A DNA stretch of 64,000 bases from CADEED01 sp043747835 (lineage in GTDB: Bacteria > Pseudomonadota > Gammaproteobacteria > Steroidobacterales > Steroidobacteraceae), in the NCBI GenBank assembly GCA_043747835.1, contig JAYTOK010000084.1, positions 62,001 through 126,000 of the forward strand. Reading direction: 5' to 3'. Below are positions 7,798 through 16,164 of the stretch, in pieces. Both the position numbers and the translations under genes were made by a program. The first letter of the stretch is position 1; each line of letters opens with the position of its first letter. Under the pieces are notes generated by a model that was not told where the DNA came from, ran no database searches, and worked only from the letters and a program-made list of their open reading frames with translations.

Positions 7798-9480
7798 TCA
7801 ATCGGTCACCGCGCCGAGCGACGCGCTTGACACATTCCGAGCGTACTTCGCGAGAACACCCTGTGTTGCGTAGGGCTTCGGCGCTTTCCACTTCGCACGG
7901 CGCTTGCGCACCTCGGACGCCGACAGATCGTGTTCGAGAGTTCGCTTCAACGCATCGATCGCGATGCGATCTCCGTCCCTAAGGAGAGCGATGGGCCCAC
8001 CCAGCGCGGCCTCAGGGGAGATATGTCCAACGACGAAGCCGTGACTGCCGCCGGAGAATCTTCCGTCGGTGATGAGCGCAACCTTGTCGCCGAGTCCGCG
8101 CCCCACGATGGCGCCGGTGGGACTCAGCATTTCTCGCATGCCTGGGCCGCCGCGCGGACCTTCGTAGCGAATGACGACGACATCGCCCGCTTTCACCTTG
8201 CCGGCCAGGATCGCCGCGGTCGCGCGTTCTTCGCCGTCGAACACGCGCGCGGTGCCGGAGAACCTCACGCCTTCCTTGCCGGAGATCTTCGCGACGGCGC
8301 CTTCCGGCGCGAGGCTTCCGCTCATCACGACGAGGTGGCTGTCCTTCTTGATCGGCTGCGACAGGGGACGAACGATGTCCTGCCCCGCCGGATAGTCCGC
8401 GACGTCGCGCAGATTTTCGGCGAGCGTACGGCCCGTCACGGTGAGCGCATCACCGTGGAGCAGATTCGCGTCGAGCATGCGTTTCATGAGGGGCTGAATT
8501 CCACCAATGGCGACCAGCTCGGACATCAGATAACGCCCGCTCGGACGCAGGTCGGCGAGCACGGGGACACGCTTTCCGATGCGCGTGAAGTCTTGTAGTC
8601 CCAGTCTGACCCTCGCGGAATGCGCGATCGCGAGCAGATGCAGCACTGCATTCGTGCTGCCGCCCAGGGCGATCGTCACGGTGATCGCATTCTCGAATGC
8701 TTTTTTCGTGAGGATGTCGCGCGGCGTGATGCCCGCCTTCAGGAGCTCGACGACCGCGGCGCCGGCGCGCCGGCAATCGTCACGCTTCTCGTTGCTCACG
8801 GCTTCCTGCGCCGAGCTGTTGGGCAGCGACAGGCCGAGAGCCTCGATCGCGGATGCCATCGTGTTCGCGGTGTACATGCCGCCGCAGCTCCCGGGACCCG
8901 GAATCGCAGTGCGTTCCACGTCGAGCAATTCTTCGTCGGTGACTCGTCCCGCGGCGTGACCTCCCACCGCTTCGAACACCGACACGATGTCGCGACGCTT
9001 GAGTCCCGGCCGGATGGTGCCGCCGTAGACGAACACCGCCGGACGATCGAGGCGCGCGATTGCCATCGCGCATCCCGGAATATTCTTGTCGCAGCCGCCG
9101 ATCGCGACGACGCCATCGAAGCCTTCGGCGCCGACGACGGTTTCGATCGAATCCGCGATCACCTCGCGCGACACGAGCGAATACCGCATGCCCGGCGAGC
9201 CCATCGAGATGCCGTCCGAGACGGTGATCGTGTTGAACAACACGCCCTTGCCGCCGGCGGCGTCCGCGCCCGCGACGGCCGCGCTCGCCAGTTCGTTGAT
9301 GTGCATGTTGCAGGGCGTGAGGTTCGCCCAGGTGGACGCAATGCCGATCTGCGGCTTGTGGAAATCCGCATCCTGGAATCCGACCGCGCGCAGCATGGCG
9401 CGCGACGGCGTTTGTTTGGCGCCGTCGACGACGAGCCGCGAATACCGGCGCTGATCGACTCCCCCGCTCTTCTTCGTCAT
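7798..9480 (-). CDS. ilvD: Dihydroxy-acid dehydratase
   Basis: The enzyme dehydrates 2,3-dihydroxy-isovalerate and -methylvalerate to the 2-oxo acids in valine and isoleucine synthesis. The 560-residue length fits the short branch of the IlvD/Edd family. Cys57 (PCNMH), Cys130 (GGCDKN) and Cys199 (GPGSCGGMYTANTM) are the iron-sulfur ligands, and DGRFSGG lies in the C-terminal half. It is encoded opposite to the ilvC-leu operon, about 3 kb away, and last in a minus-strand run after an M17 peptidase and an MFS gene. It is therefore probably not under the ilvC attenuator. Confidence 0.93.
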   Translation of the reverse strand: MTKKSGGVDQRRYSRLVVDGAKQTPSRAMLRAVGFQDADFHKPQIGIASTWANLTPCNMHINELASAAVAGADAAGGKGVLFNTITVSDGISMGSPGMRYSLVSREVIADSIETVVGAEGFDGVVAIGGCDKNIPGCAMAIARLDRPAVFVYGGTIRPGLKRRDIVSVFEAVGGHAAGRVTDEELLDVERTAIPGPGSCGGMYTANTMASAIEALGLSLPNSSAQEAVSNEKRDDCRRAGAAVVELLKAGITPRDILTKKAFENAITVTIALGGSTNAVLHLLAIAHSARVRLGLQDFTRIGKRVPVLADLRPSGRYLMSELVAIGGIQPLMKRMLDANLLHGDALTVTGRTLAENLRDVADYPAGQDIVRPLSQPIKKDSHLVVMSGSLAPEGAVAKISGKEGVRFSGTARVFDGEERATAAILAGKVKAGDVVVIRYEGPRGGPGMREMLSPTGAIVGRGLGDKVALITDGRFSGGSHGFVVGHISPEAALGGPIALLRDGDRIAIDALKRTLEHDLSASEVRKRRAKWKAPKPYATQGVLAKYARNVSSASLGAVTD

Positions 9481-9514
9481 GCAACCTCTCCGTCTTCTAA
9501 CTATTGCCCTGCAG

Positions 9515-10801
9515 CTATTGTCTTGGGGCGCGCATCGCGCGCCGCATGTGCGAAAACCCCACCGCGCCCACCGTGACGAACGCCAGCGGCAGCACGAGCG
9601 AATACATCCCGATTCCCGGCCGCAGCGACTCGAGCCACTGGTAGATCAGTATGCCGGCAGGAGGACCGATGGCGCCGCGGACGCCGGTGAGCGTCACGTG
9701 CACTCCCATGTAGTGCTGCGCGCGACCGACCGTGGCGAAGTCATTGTGCCCGAGATTCCAGCCGAGGTTGGCACCGGCGTAAGCGAACGCGAGCAGCAGC
9801 GCGCCCAGCCACAACGCCGGCACCCATCCCGTCCAGGTCCCCAGCGTGATGATCACCACCGCGACGACGAGCGCCCAGCTTTGTCGCGCGCGGTACGTGA
9901 CGACGTGCCCTTCGTCGAACATCCGCGCCCAGAACGGCACGAAGAGCGGCAACAGTCCGAGCGGAACGACCGACAACATCGCGATCTGCACGCTCGCCGA
10001 CAGGTGCAGCTGCTCGCTGAAGATGACGACGAGCTGCGAGGTGAGCATGAGGTTGCCGCCGCCGTACACGCCCATCCAGAACATGTATTCGCGGAAATGT
10101 GGATCCTTCTTCAGGATCTCGAACAACATGCCGAGGCTGAACGCCTCGCTGCGGCCAACGGCTGCGTTTTCATCCGCGAGCAGCTGGAATTCGCGGCGCA
10201 CCCGCGCTTCCCGGTAGAGCCAGGCGGCGATGAGACCGGCCGCGGCGCCCGCGCCGAACAGCCAGCGAGAATCGAAGGCGCCATGATCGAGAGTCCACGC
10301 GGCGAGCGCGGCCGCGAACGATACGGCGAGCGAGCTCACGATGACGATGCGTCCCGTGTACCGCCCGAGCGACTGGCGCGGGTAGTTCGCGCTCCACACC
10401 GCGGCCCGCACGGTGAGGATGCCGGTCCACACGACGCGGGCGATCAGGATCGACGCGACCGCGAACGCGAGGCCCGACAATGCACGCGGCGCCACCCCTA
10501 ACAACCCGACCAGGATCGCGAACGTCGCCTGCAGGCCGACCATGAGGCCGATGCGCGCGCGCCCATGCGCGAGATTGGCCCACACGAAACTCACGACGTT
10601 CGAGAGCGCGGGCGCGCCGCTCACGAACGCGACGGCGAGATTCACGATCCACGGGCTTCCCGCGGTCGCGAAGGTTTTCTTGATGAGTACCGCGGCGGTC
10701 GCGCCCTCGACCAGCCCCAACGTGAGGCCCAGCAGGGCCCACGGCGCGATCTCGCGGCGAAATGCGGCCTCGGCACCCAGGATTTCGCGCCCGAGGCGCA
10801 T
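9515..10801 (-). CDS. MFS transporter
   Basis: A 428-residue polytopic membrane protein with about 12 hydrophobic segments by eye, arranged in two halves around a charged loop near residue 200 (YREARVRREFQ). Runs such as ALLGLTLGLVEGATAAVLI and WLGALLLAFAYAGANLGWNL are typical of the major facilitator superfamily. The substrate is unknown. The stop of the M17 peptidase gene is only 12 bp upstream and ilvD starts 34 bp downstream, so all three may be co-transcribed. Confidence 0.72.
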   Translation of the reverse strand: MRLGREILGAEAAFRREIAPWALLGLTLGLVEGATAAVLIKKTFATAGSPWIVNLAVAFVSGAPALSNVVSFVWANLAHGRARIGLMVGLQATFAILVGLLGVAPRALSGLAFAVASILIARVVWTGILTVRAAVWSANYPRQSLGRYTGRIVIVSSLAVSFAAALAAWTLDHGAFDSRWLFGAGAAAGLIAAWLYREARVRREFQLLADENAAVGRSEAFSLGMLFEILKKDPHFREYMFWMGVYGGGNLMLTSQLVVIFSEQLHLSASVQIAMLSVVPLGLLPLFVPFWARMFDEGHVVTYRARQSWALVVAVVIITLGTWTGWVPALWLGALLLAFAYAGANLGWNLGHNDFATVGRAQHYMGVHVTLTGVRGAIGPPAGILIYQWLESLRPGIGMYSLVLPLAFVTVGAVGFSHMRRAMRAPRQ

Positions 10802-10813
10802 CAGCCCGATTCC

Positions 10814-12211
10814 TCAACCAAAGCGTTGCCGGATCAGCCGGTACAGCGCGCGAACGACGTGAGGGTCGCCACCCACCGGCCGGCCAGGTCGTTCCTTCGA
10901 GTTCCACGCGTAGACGTCGCCGTGCAGCCAGTTGCGCGAGCGCGTGACGAAACGCTTCAGGAACAGCGCCGCGACGATCGAGCCCGCGAAGCCATGCGTC
11001 GCGACGTTGTTCATGTCCGCGATGCGGCTGCCGAGATCCTCGTCGTATCCGCTCCACAACGGCATCGGCCACGACGGATCCGCTTCCTGTTCGCCGATGT
11101 GTCGCAATTGCATCGCGAGCTCCTGCGGATTCGAGTAGATGGCCGGCAGCTCCGGTCCCAGCGCGACGCGCGCCGCGCCCGTGAGCGTCGCGAGATCGAT
11201 GAGCAGCGCGGGCTCGTCGGCATCCGCGGCGCTCAACGCATCCGCCAGCACGAGACGCCCTTCGGCATCGGTGTTGCCGATCTCGACGGTGAGTCCGGAT
11301 CGTGAACGCAACACGTCGCTCGGCCGGTATGAGCGTCCCGAGATGCTGTTCTCCACGGCGGGAATCAACAAGCGCAACTGCACCGGCGCATCCGCATCCA
11401 TCAGCATGCGCGCCAGCGCCAGCGCCAGCGCCGCGCCGCCCATGTCCTTCTTCATGAGGAGCATGCCGGCGCCCGGCTTGATGTCGAGGCCGCCGGTGTC
11501 GAAGCAGACGCCCTTGCCCACGAGAGTCACGAGTGGCGCGCTGCGATTACCCCAGCGCATGTCGATGAGCCGCGGCTCGCGCGCGCTGCCCTTACCCACC
11601 TCGTAGATGAGTGGATAGTTCTGTCGCAGCAGCTCATCGCCCACGACGATGCGGCATTCGGCTTCGTGCTGCAGCGCGAGGCGTTGCACGGCCTCGCCGA
11701 GCTCCGCCGGTCCGAGATCGTTAGCGGGTGTGTTGATGAGATCGCGCGCCTCGCTGAGCGCTTCGTTCGCAAGCCGTACGTACTCGAGATCCGCGCCCGA
11801 AGGCGGAACCAGCGCCGGAATGTCGGCCGTCGGTTTTCGATAGCGCGAGAAGCGATACGAACCGTATTCCCAGCCGAGGGTGAGTTGCGTCGCGCCGACT
11901 GCGCTGAACGAACCCGCGAATCGGTATCGGCCGGGCGGCAACCGGTCGGGTAAACCGACGGAAGTCCACAACGTGGGTTCGCTCAGCTCCGGGACGGGAC
12001 CCAGGCCCAGCGCGGCGCCCGCGATTCCATCGCCCGACGCGGTGGGCACTACGAGCAGCTTCTGCTTCTCGGCCAGAAAACCTTGCGCGCGGGCCCAGGA
12101 ACGAACGGCGGGTGTCTGGACTTCGAGCCAGGCCGCGAGACCCTGTTCCGCGACGAGCCAGATGGGTCGAGCGCCGCTCGATTCGGTATCGCTGAGGAGG
12201 TGGGATGTCAC
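10814..12211 (-). CDS. Leucyl aminopeptidase (M17 family)
   Basis: 465 residues beginning at GTG, with no clear Shine-Dalgarno. The C-terminal catalytic domain carries the M17 signature NTDAEGRLVLADAL and metal/active-site blocks GKGVCFDTGGLDIKPG and MKKDMGGAA. The N-terminal domain is less conserved. M17 enzymes release N-terminal amino acids from peptides in the cytoplasm using two metal ions. It lies head-to-head with the ilv leader region. Whether it serves peptide recycling or is linked to amino-acid supply is unclear. Confidence 0.85.
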   Translation of the reverse strand: MTSHLLSDTESSGARPIWLVAEQGLAAWLEVQTPAVRSWARAQGFLAEKQKLLVVPTASGDGIAGAALGLGPVPELSEPTLWTSVGLPDRLPPGRYRFAGSFSAVGATQLTLGWEYGSYRFSRYRKPTADIPALVPPSGADLEYVRLANEALSEARDLINTPANDLGPAELGEAVQRLALQHEAECRIVVGDELLRQNYPLIYEVGKGSAREPRLIDMRWGNRSAPLVTLVGKGVCFDTGGLDIKPGAGMLLMKKDMGGAALALALARMLMDADAPVQLRLLIPAVENSISGRSYRPSDVLRSRSGLTVEIGNTDAEGRLVLADALSAADADEPALLIDLATLTGAARVALGPELPAIYSNPQELAMQLRHIGEQEADPSWPMPLWSGYDEDLGSRIADMNNVATHGFAGSIVAALFLKRFVTRSRNWLHGDVYAWNSKERPGRPVGGDPHVVRALYRLIRQRFG

Positions 12212-12244
12212 ACGAAAAGTTTAAGGGATTCGCGCGGGTACGCG

Positions 12245-12274
12245 TTGACAATGCACGAATAGGCGTGGTGTCAT
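12245..12274 (+). promoter_or_regulatory. Predicted promoter of the ilvC-leu operon
   Basis: A perfect -35 hexamer TTGACA (12245-12250) is followed after 18 bp by TGTCAT (12269-12274), a 4/6 match to the -10 consensus. Transcription should begin near 12281. That places the leader-peptide ATG (12287) only a few bases from the 5' end, so the leader may be translated leaderless or nearly so. Confidence 0.6.
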
Positions 12275-12286
12275 CGCGCGCATTGT

Positions 12287-12409
12287 ATGCAGGCCCAGTT
12301 AGTCCAGAACGACGCCAGGTATTGCAGCGCGACATCCGCGCGGCTCCTCATCGTTCTCGTACCCCTCCCCCTCCTCCTTATCGGAGTGACGGTGCGGGAC
12401 GCCTGCTGA
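12287..12409 (+). CDS. ilvL: ilv operon leader peptide
   Basis: A 40-codon ORF read from the DNA. After a neutral start, residues 20-36 read LLIVLVPLPLLLIGVTV, packed with Leu, Ile and Val codons, the three products of the pathway encoded downstream. It ends at TGA 12407-12409. There is no other in-frame start, because a stop lies upstream at 12260-12262. No Shine-Dalgarno is seen, consistent with a start very near the transcript 5' end. This is the control peptide of a ribosome-mediated attenuator. The peptide itself is not expected to have an enzymatic role. Confidence 0.85.
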   Translation: MQAQLVQNDARYCSATSARLLIVLVPLPLLLIGVTVRDAC

Positions 12410-12474
12410 TCTAACACTCGAGCAAAGCGAACACCAACAAACCCCGCACCGGCCACCGCGCCGATGCGGGGTTT
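12358..12474 (+). promoter_or_regulatory. Ribosome-mediated transcription attenuator of the ilvC-leu operon
   Basis: All three alternative pairings of a classical attenuator can be drawn. Pause hairpin 1:2: CGTACC (12358-12363) with GGTGCG (12391-12396), with an inner CTCC/GGAG stem. Antiterminator 2:3: GGTGCGGG (12391-12398) with CCCGCACC (12443-12450), eight perfect pairs. Terminator 3:4: 12439-12448 with 12465-12474. A ribosome stalled on the Leu/Ile/Val codons would cover element 1 and let 2:3 form, allowing read-through when branched-chain aminoacyl-tRNAs are scarce. The mechanism is established for ilv/leu operons; its operation here is inferred from the pairing. Confidence 0.85.
12439..12474 (+). 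terminator. Attenuator terminator upstream of ilvC
   Basis: The stem AAACCCCGCA / TGCGGGGTTT (12439-12448 with 12465-12474) has an additional inner CGGC/GCCG stem in the loop and runs into TTTTT at 12472-12476. It lies 34 bp before the ilvC start. Confidence 0.88.
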
Positions 12475-12508
12475 TTCTTATGACTTCCGAAAGGTAATGG
12501 AGACGACG

Positions 12509-13504
12509 ATGACGAAGCTGTATTCGGGCAAAGACGTAGACAAGAAGGCGCTCAAGAAGGCCCGGATCGCGATCCTGGGCTACGGCAGCCAGGGGCGCGC
12601 CCACGCTCTCAACCTCGCCGACAGCGGCCACAACGTGGTCGTCGGTGTTCGCAAGAAAGGCGCGAGCTGGAAGAAGGCGAAGAAGGACGGCCTCAAGGTC
12701 GCCGAGCCTGTCGACGCGGCGAAAGACGCAGATCTCGTCGCGATGCTCGTGCCGGATCTCGCTCAGGCCGACCTCTACAAGGAAGTCGAAGGCTCGCTGA
12801 AGAAGGGAACGGCGCTGCTGTTCGCGCACGGCTTCAACATCCACTTCAAGCAGATCAAGCCGCGCAAGGATCTCGACGTGGTCCTCATCGCGCCGAAGGG
12901 GCCCGGTGATCTCGTGCGTCGCCAGTACCATCAGGGTCGCGGCGTTCCGTCGTTGATCGCAGTGTTCCAGGATTCGACCGGCAACGCGTTCGCGAAGGCC
13001 CTCGCCTATGGACATGGCATCGGCGGCACGCGCGGCGGCGTCCTCGAGACGACGTTCGCGGAAGAGACCGAGACGGATCTGTTCGGTGAACAGGCCGTGC
13101 TCTGTGGTGGCACGAGCGATCTCGTGCTCAAGGGTTTCGAGACTCTCGTCGAGGCCGGCTATCAACCCGAAGTCGCGTACTACGAGTGCCTGCACGAACT
13201 GAAGCTCATCGTCGACCTGCTGCACGAAGGCGGTCTCACGAAGATGCACAAGTACATCTCCGACACGGCGAAGTACGGTGATCTCACGCGCGGCCCGCGC
13301 ATCGTGAACGACAAGACCAAGAAAGAGATGGTCAAGATCCTCAAGGAAATCCAGACGGGCAAGTTCGCCAAGCAGTGGATCGCCGAGAACGCCGGCGGCC
13401 GCAAGGAATACAACAAGCTCATGCAGGCGGATCTCGACCACCAGCTCGAATCGGTCGGCAAGGATCTGCGCGCGCGCATGCCGTGGCTGGAGCAGAGCCG
13501 TTAA
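12509..13504 (+). CDS. ilvC: Ketol-acid reductoisomerase, class I
   Basis: The enzyme isomerises and reduces acetolactate or acetohydroxybutyrate with NADPH and Mg2+ in Val/Ile synthesis. The start at 12509 (MTKLYSG) is preferred because GGAG lies 6 nt upstream; an ATG at 12497 would add only four residues. The 331-residue length fits class I. The Rossmann motif GYGSQGRAHALNLADSG lies near residues 23-39, and the acidic Mg2+ segment EETETDLFGEQ follows KGPGDLVRRQY. It is the first structural gene behind the attenuator. Confidence 0.95.
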   Translation: MTKLYSGKDVDKKALKKARIAILGYGSQGRAHALNLADSGHNVVVGVRKKGASWKKAKKDGLKVAEPVDAAKDADLVAMLVPDLAQADLYKEVEGSLKKGTALLFAHGFNIHFKQIKPRKDLDVVLIAPKGPGDLVRRQYHQGRGVPSLIAVFQDSTGNAFAKALAYGHGIGGTRGGVLETTFAEETETDLFGEQAVLCGGTSDLVLKGFETLVEAGYQPEVAYYECLHELKLIVDLLHEGGLTKMHKYISDTAKYGDLTRGPRIVNDKTKKEMVKILKEIQTGKFAKQWIAENAGGRKEYNKLMQADLDHQLESVGKDLRARMPWLEQSR

Positions 13505-13526
13505 CTAGCAACAACGGGGGAAACCC

Positions 13527-15080
13527 ATGTCCCAACGCGAACGGGTGATGATTTTCGACACGACGCTGCGTGACGGCGAGCAATCGCCGGGATGCAGCAT
13601 GGCCCAGCCGGAGAAGCTGCGTGTCGCACGCGCGCTCGCGGAGCTGGGTGTCGACGTCATCGAGGCGGGTTTTCCCGCCGCGTCGCGCGGGGATTGGGAA
13701 AGCGTGAATGCGGTGGCGCGCGAGGTGCAGGGACCGATCATCTGCGGCCTCGCGCGTTGCAACCGTGACGACATCTCCCTCGCGGCGAAAGCGCTGCAGG
13801 TGGCGCCGCGGCGGCGCTTGCACGTCTTCCTCGCAACGAGCGCGATCCATCGCGAGCTCAAGCTCAACATGGCGCGCGAGGAGATCCTGCGCACCGCGGT
13901 CGAGGGCGTGAGGCTCGCGCGCGAGCTTTGCGACGACGTGGAGTTCTCGCCCGAAGACGCGTCGCGCACCGAACTCGATTTCCTCACCGAAGTCGTTGAA
14001 GCCGTGATCGAAGCCGGCGCGACGACGGTCAACATCCCGGACACCGTGGGTTACACGGTGCCCGATGAATTCGCGGAACTGTTCCGCTACCTGCGCAAGA
14101 ACGTGCGCGGCATCGACAAGGTTCGGCTCTCCGTGCACTGCCACGACGATCTCGGCATGGCCGTCGCCAACAGCCTGACGGCGGTCGTCGCGGGCGCGCG
14201 GCAGATCGAGTGCACTATCAACGGCATCGGCGAACGCGCGGGGAACTGCTCGCTCGAGGAAGTCGTGATGGCGATGAAGACGCGCGATGCGTTCTTCAAT
14301 CTCGACACGAACATCAACACCACCCGCCTTTATCCCACCTCACGCATGCTGTCGAACATCGTGGGCCTGCCGATTCCACGCAACAAGGCGATCGTCGGCG
14401 AAAACGCCTTCGCGCACGAATCCGGCATCCACCAGCACGGCATGCTCAAGCATCATTCGACGTACGAAATCATGCGGCCGCAAGACGTCGGGCTCTCGCG
14501 CTCGTCGCTCGTGCTCGGCAAGCATTCCGGCCGCCATGCGCTGCGCGAGCGCGTGAAGGAACTCGGTTTCGAACTCGACGACGTCGAATTCGCGCGTGTC
14601 TTCGAAGAGTTCAAGGCGCTCGCGGACAAGAAGAAAGAGCTCTACGACGGTGACATCGAAGCGCTGGTGCTGCAGGCGGAACATTCCGCCGCGGGGCCGT
14701 GGTCGCTCGAGAACCTGCGCACGCTCTCGGATGGAAACAAGGCTGAAGCTACCGTGAAGCTCCTGCACCGCGATGGACGCCGCATCGAAATGCGCGCCAC
14801 CGGCGATGGCCCGGTCGACGCCGCACTCAAGGCGATCGAGCGCGCGACCGGCGTCGACGTCCACCTGCGCAAGTTCGAAGTGCGCAGCGTCTCGGCTGGC
14901 GAGGATGCTCAGGGCGAGGCGCTCGTGTACGTGGAGTACAATCAACGCACTTACCGCGGCTCGAGCGTCAGCACCAACATCGTCGAGTCCGCAACACAGG
15001 CCTTCCTCGAAGTGATCAATCGCATCGAACTCGCGAACGCGTCTTCCTCGCGGTCGCGGGTCGCGCAGGCCGCGGTGTAA
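13527..15080 (+). CDS. leuA: 2-isopropylmalate synthase
   Basis: The enzyme condenses 2-oxoisovalerate with acetyl-CoA, the committed step of leucine synthesis. Its 517 residues comprise an N-terminal TIM barrel with the metal-binding motif FDTTLRDGEQSPGCSM (about 10-25) and SVHCHDDLGMAVANS, a linker, and a C-terminal LeuA regulatory domain (about 390-505) that normally binds leucine for feedback inhibition. A GGGGGA ribosome site precedes the ATG. It lies 22 bp after ilvC, in the same operon. Confidence 0.95.
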   Translation: MSQRERVMIFDTTLRDGEQSPGCSMAQPEKLRVARALAELGVDVIEAGFPAASRGDWESVNAVAREVQGPIICGLARCNRDDISLAAKALQVAPRRRLHVFLATSAIHRELKLNMAREEILRTAVEGVRLARELCDDVEFSPEDASRTELDFLTEVVEAVIEAGATTVNIPDTVGYTVPDEFAELFRYLRKNVRGIDKVRLSVHCHDDLGMAVANSLTAVVAGARQIECTINGIGERAGNCSLEEVVMAMKTRDAFFNLDTNINTTRLYPTSRMLSNIVGLPIPRNKAIVGENAFAHESGIHQHGMLKHHSTYEIMRPQDVGLSRSSLVLGKHSGRHALRERVKELGFELDDVEFARVFEEFKALADKKKELYDGDIEALVLQAEHSAAGPWSLENLRTLSDGNKAEATVKLLHRDGRRIEMRATGDGPVDAALKAIERATGVDVHLRKFEVRSVSAGEDAQGEALVYVEYNQRTYRGSSVSTNIVESATQAFLEVINRIELANASSSRSRVAQAAV

Positions 15081-15098
15081 CCCTTTCGGAGTCCGCTC

Positions 15099-16055
15099 AT
15101 GCCCATTCCCGCAACGAAATACATCTGGTTCAACGGCAAGCTCGTCCCCTGGGAGAAGGCCACGGTCCACGTGCTCTCGCACGCGCTGCACTACGGCTCG
15201 TCGGTGTTCGAAGGCGTCCGCGCCTACGAAACGCCGCGCGGTCCCGCGATTTTCCGGCTGAAGGACCACACGCACCGTCTGTTCGATTCCGCGAAGGTCT
15301 ACCGGATCAACATTCCGTTCACCGAGGATCAGCTCAATCACGCGCAGCGTGAAGTGATCTCGCAGAACGGTCTGGCGCGTGGCGCGTACCTGCGTCCCGT
15401 CGCGTTCCGCGGGTATGGCGAAATCGGCGTCGTCCCGAAAATCGACCCGCCCATCGACGTGGCAATCGCCGCGTGGGAATGGGGCAAGTATCTCGGCGCG
15501 GCCGAAGATGAAGGCGTGGATGTCTGCGTGTCTTCGTGGCAGCGCGTTGCGCCCAACACGATTCCCGCGATGGCGAAGGCCGGCGGCAACTATCTGTCGA
15601 GCCAGCTCATCGGTCTCGAGGCCAAGCGTCTCGGCTTCGTCGAAGGCATCGGCCTCTCGACCGACGGCACCGTGAGCGAAGGTGCGGGCGAAAACCTGTT
15701 CCTCATCAAGGACGGAATCCTGCACACACCCGGCATCGCGCACTCGCTGCTCGGCGGTCTCACGCGTCACACCGTGATCACGCTGGCAAAGGACTTCGGC
15801 ATCGAGGTCCGCGAAATGGCGATCCCGCGCGAGTTCCTCTACATGGCAGACGAGCTGTTCTTCACGGGCACCGCGACCGAAGTCGCGCCGATCCGCTCCG
15901 TCGACGCCATCCAGGTCGGTAATGGAAAGCGCGGCCCGATCACCGCGAAACTCCAGCAAGCCTATTTCGCGCTCGTTCAGGGCAAATCGGAAGACAAACA
16001 TGGCTGGCTCGACTACGTGGACATGAACGCCCCGCGGGCCGCCGTTGTCGGATGA
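15099..16055 (+). CDS. ilvE: Branched-chain amino acid aminotransferase
   Basis: A fold-type IV PLP enzyme performing the final transamination to Leu, Ile and Val. 318 residues, with IWFNGKLVPWEKATVHVLSH at the start and the PLP lysine in AKAGGNYLSS. The phosphate/active-site loops follow (STDGTVSEGAGENLF, FFTGTATEVAPI). CGGAG precedes the ATG, 18 bp after the leuA stop. D-amino acid transaminase and ADC lyase share the fold, but the operon context and the GGNYLSS pattern fit IlvE. Confidence 0.93.
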   Translation: MPIPATKYIWFNGKLVPWEKATVHVLSHALHYGSSVFEGVRAYETPRGPAIFRLKDHTHRLFDSAKVYRINIPFTEDQLNHAQREVISQNGLARGAYLRPVAFRGYGEIGVVPKIDPPIDVAIAAWEWGKYLGAAEDEGVDVCVSSWQRVAPNTIPAMAKAGGNYLSSQLIGLEAKRLGFVEGIGLSTDGTVSEGAGENLFLIKDGILHTPGIAHSLLGGLTRHTVITLAKDFGIEVREMAIPREFLYMADELFFTGTATEVAPIRSVDAIQVGNGKRGPITAKLQQAYFALVQGKSEDKHGWLDYVDMNAPRAAVVG

Positions 16056-16092
16056 AGAACCGCGCACGCCACACCGCCACGCCAATTAGCTA

Positions 16093-16134
16093 GGGGTCAG
16101 TCCTGTTTTGCGTCCGCAAAACGGGACTGACCCC
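16093..16134. repeat. GGGGTCAG palindromic element between ilvE and leuC
   Basis: A 19-pair stem (16093-16111 with 16116-16134), interrupted only by one G-U pair, closes on a GTCC tetraloop. The outer ends are GGGGTCAG / CTGACCCC, a motif also seen at 60836-60861 and, shortened, at 62299-62311. It has no good U tract and sits inside the ilv-leu operon, so it may act as a REP-like mRNA stability element or partial terminator. Confidence 0.7.
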
Positions 16135-16164
16135 CTTCTCTCTGATCGCTATCTACGAAGTTCG

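Noticed and set aside
9479..10501. A 340-codon plus-strand frame opposite the MFS gene
   Set aside because: Composition is Arg/His/Glu-rich without domains, and the minus strand carries a coherent membrane protein.
12245..12252. A divergent promoter for the M17 peptidase using TTGTCA on the minus strand
   Set aside because: TTGTCA is just the reverse reading of the ilv -35 region, and no -10 at a 16-18 bp distance follows on that strand.
14340..16085. A 581-codon open frame antisense to leuA and ilvE
   Set aside because: It lies opposite two clearly conserved enzymes, has Arg/Asp/His-rich low-complexity composition, and matches no family; long antisense frames are common in high-GC DNA.
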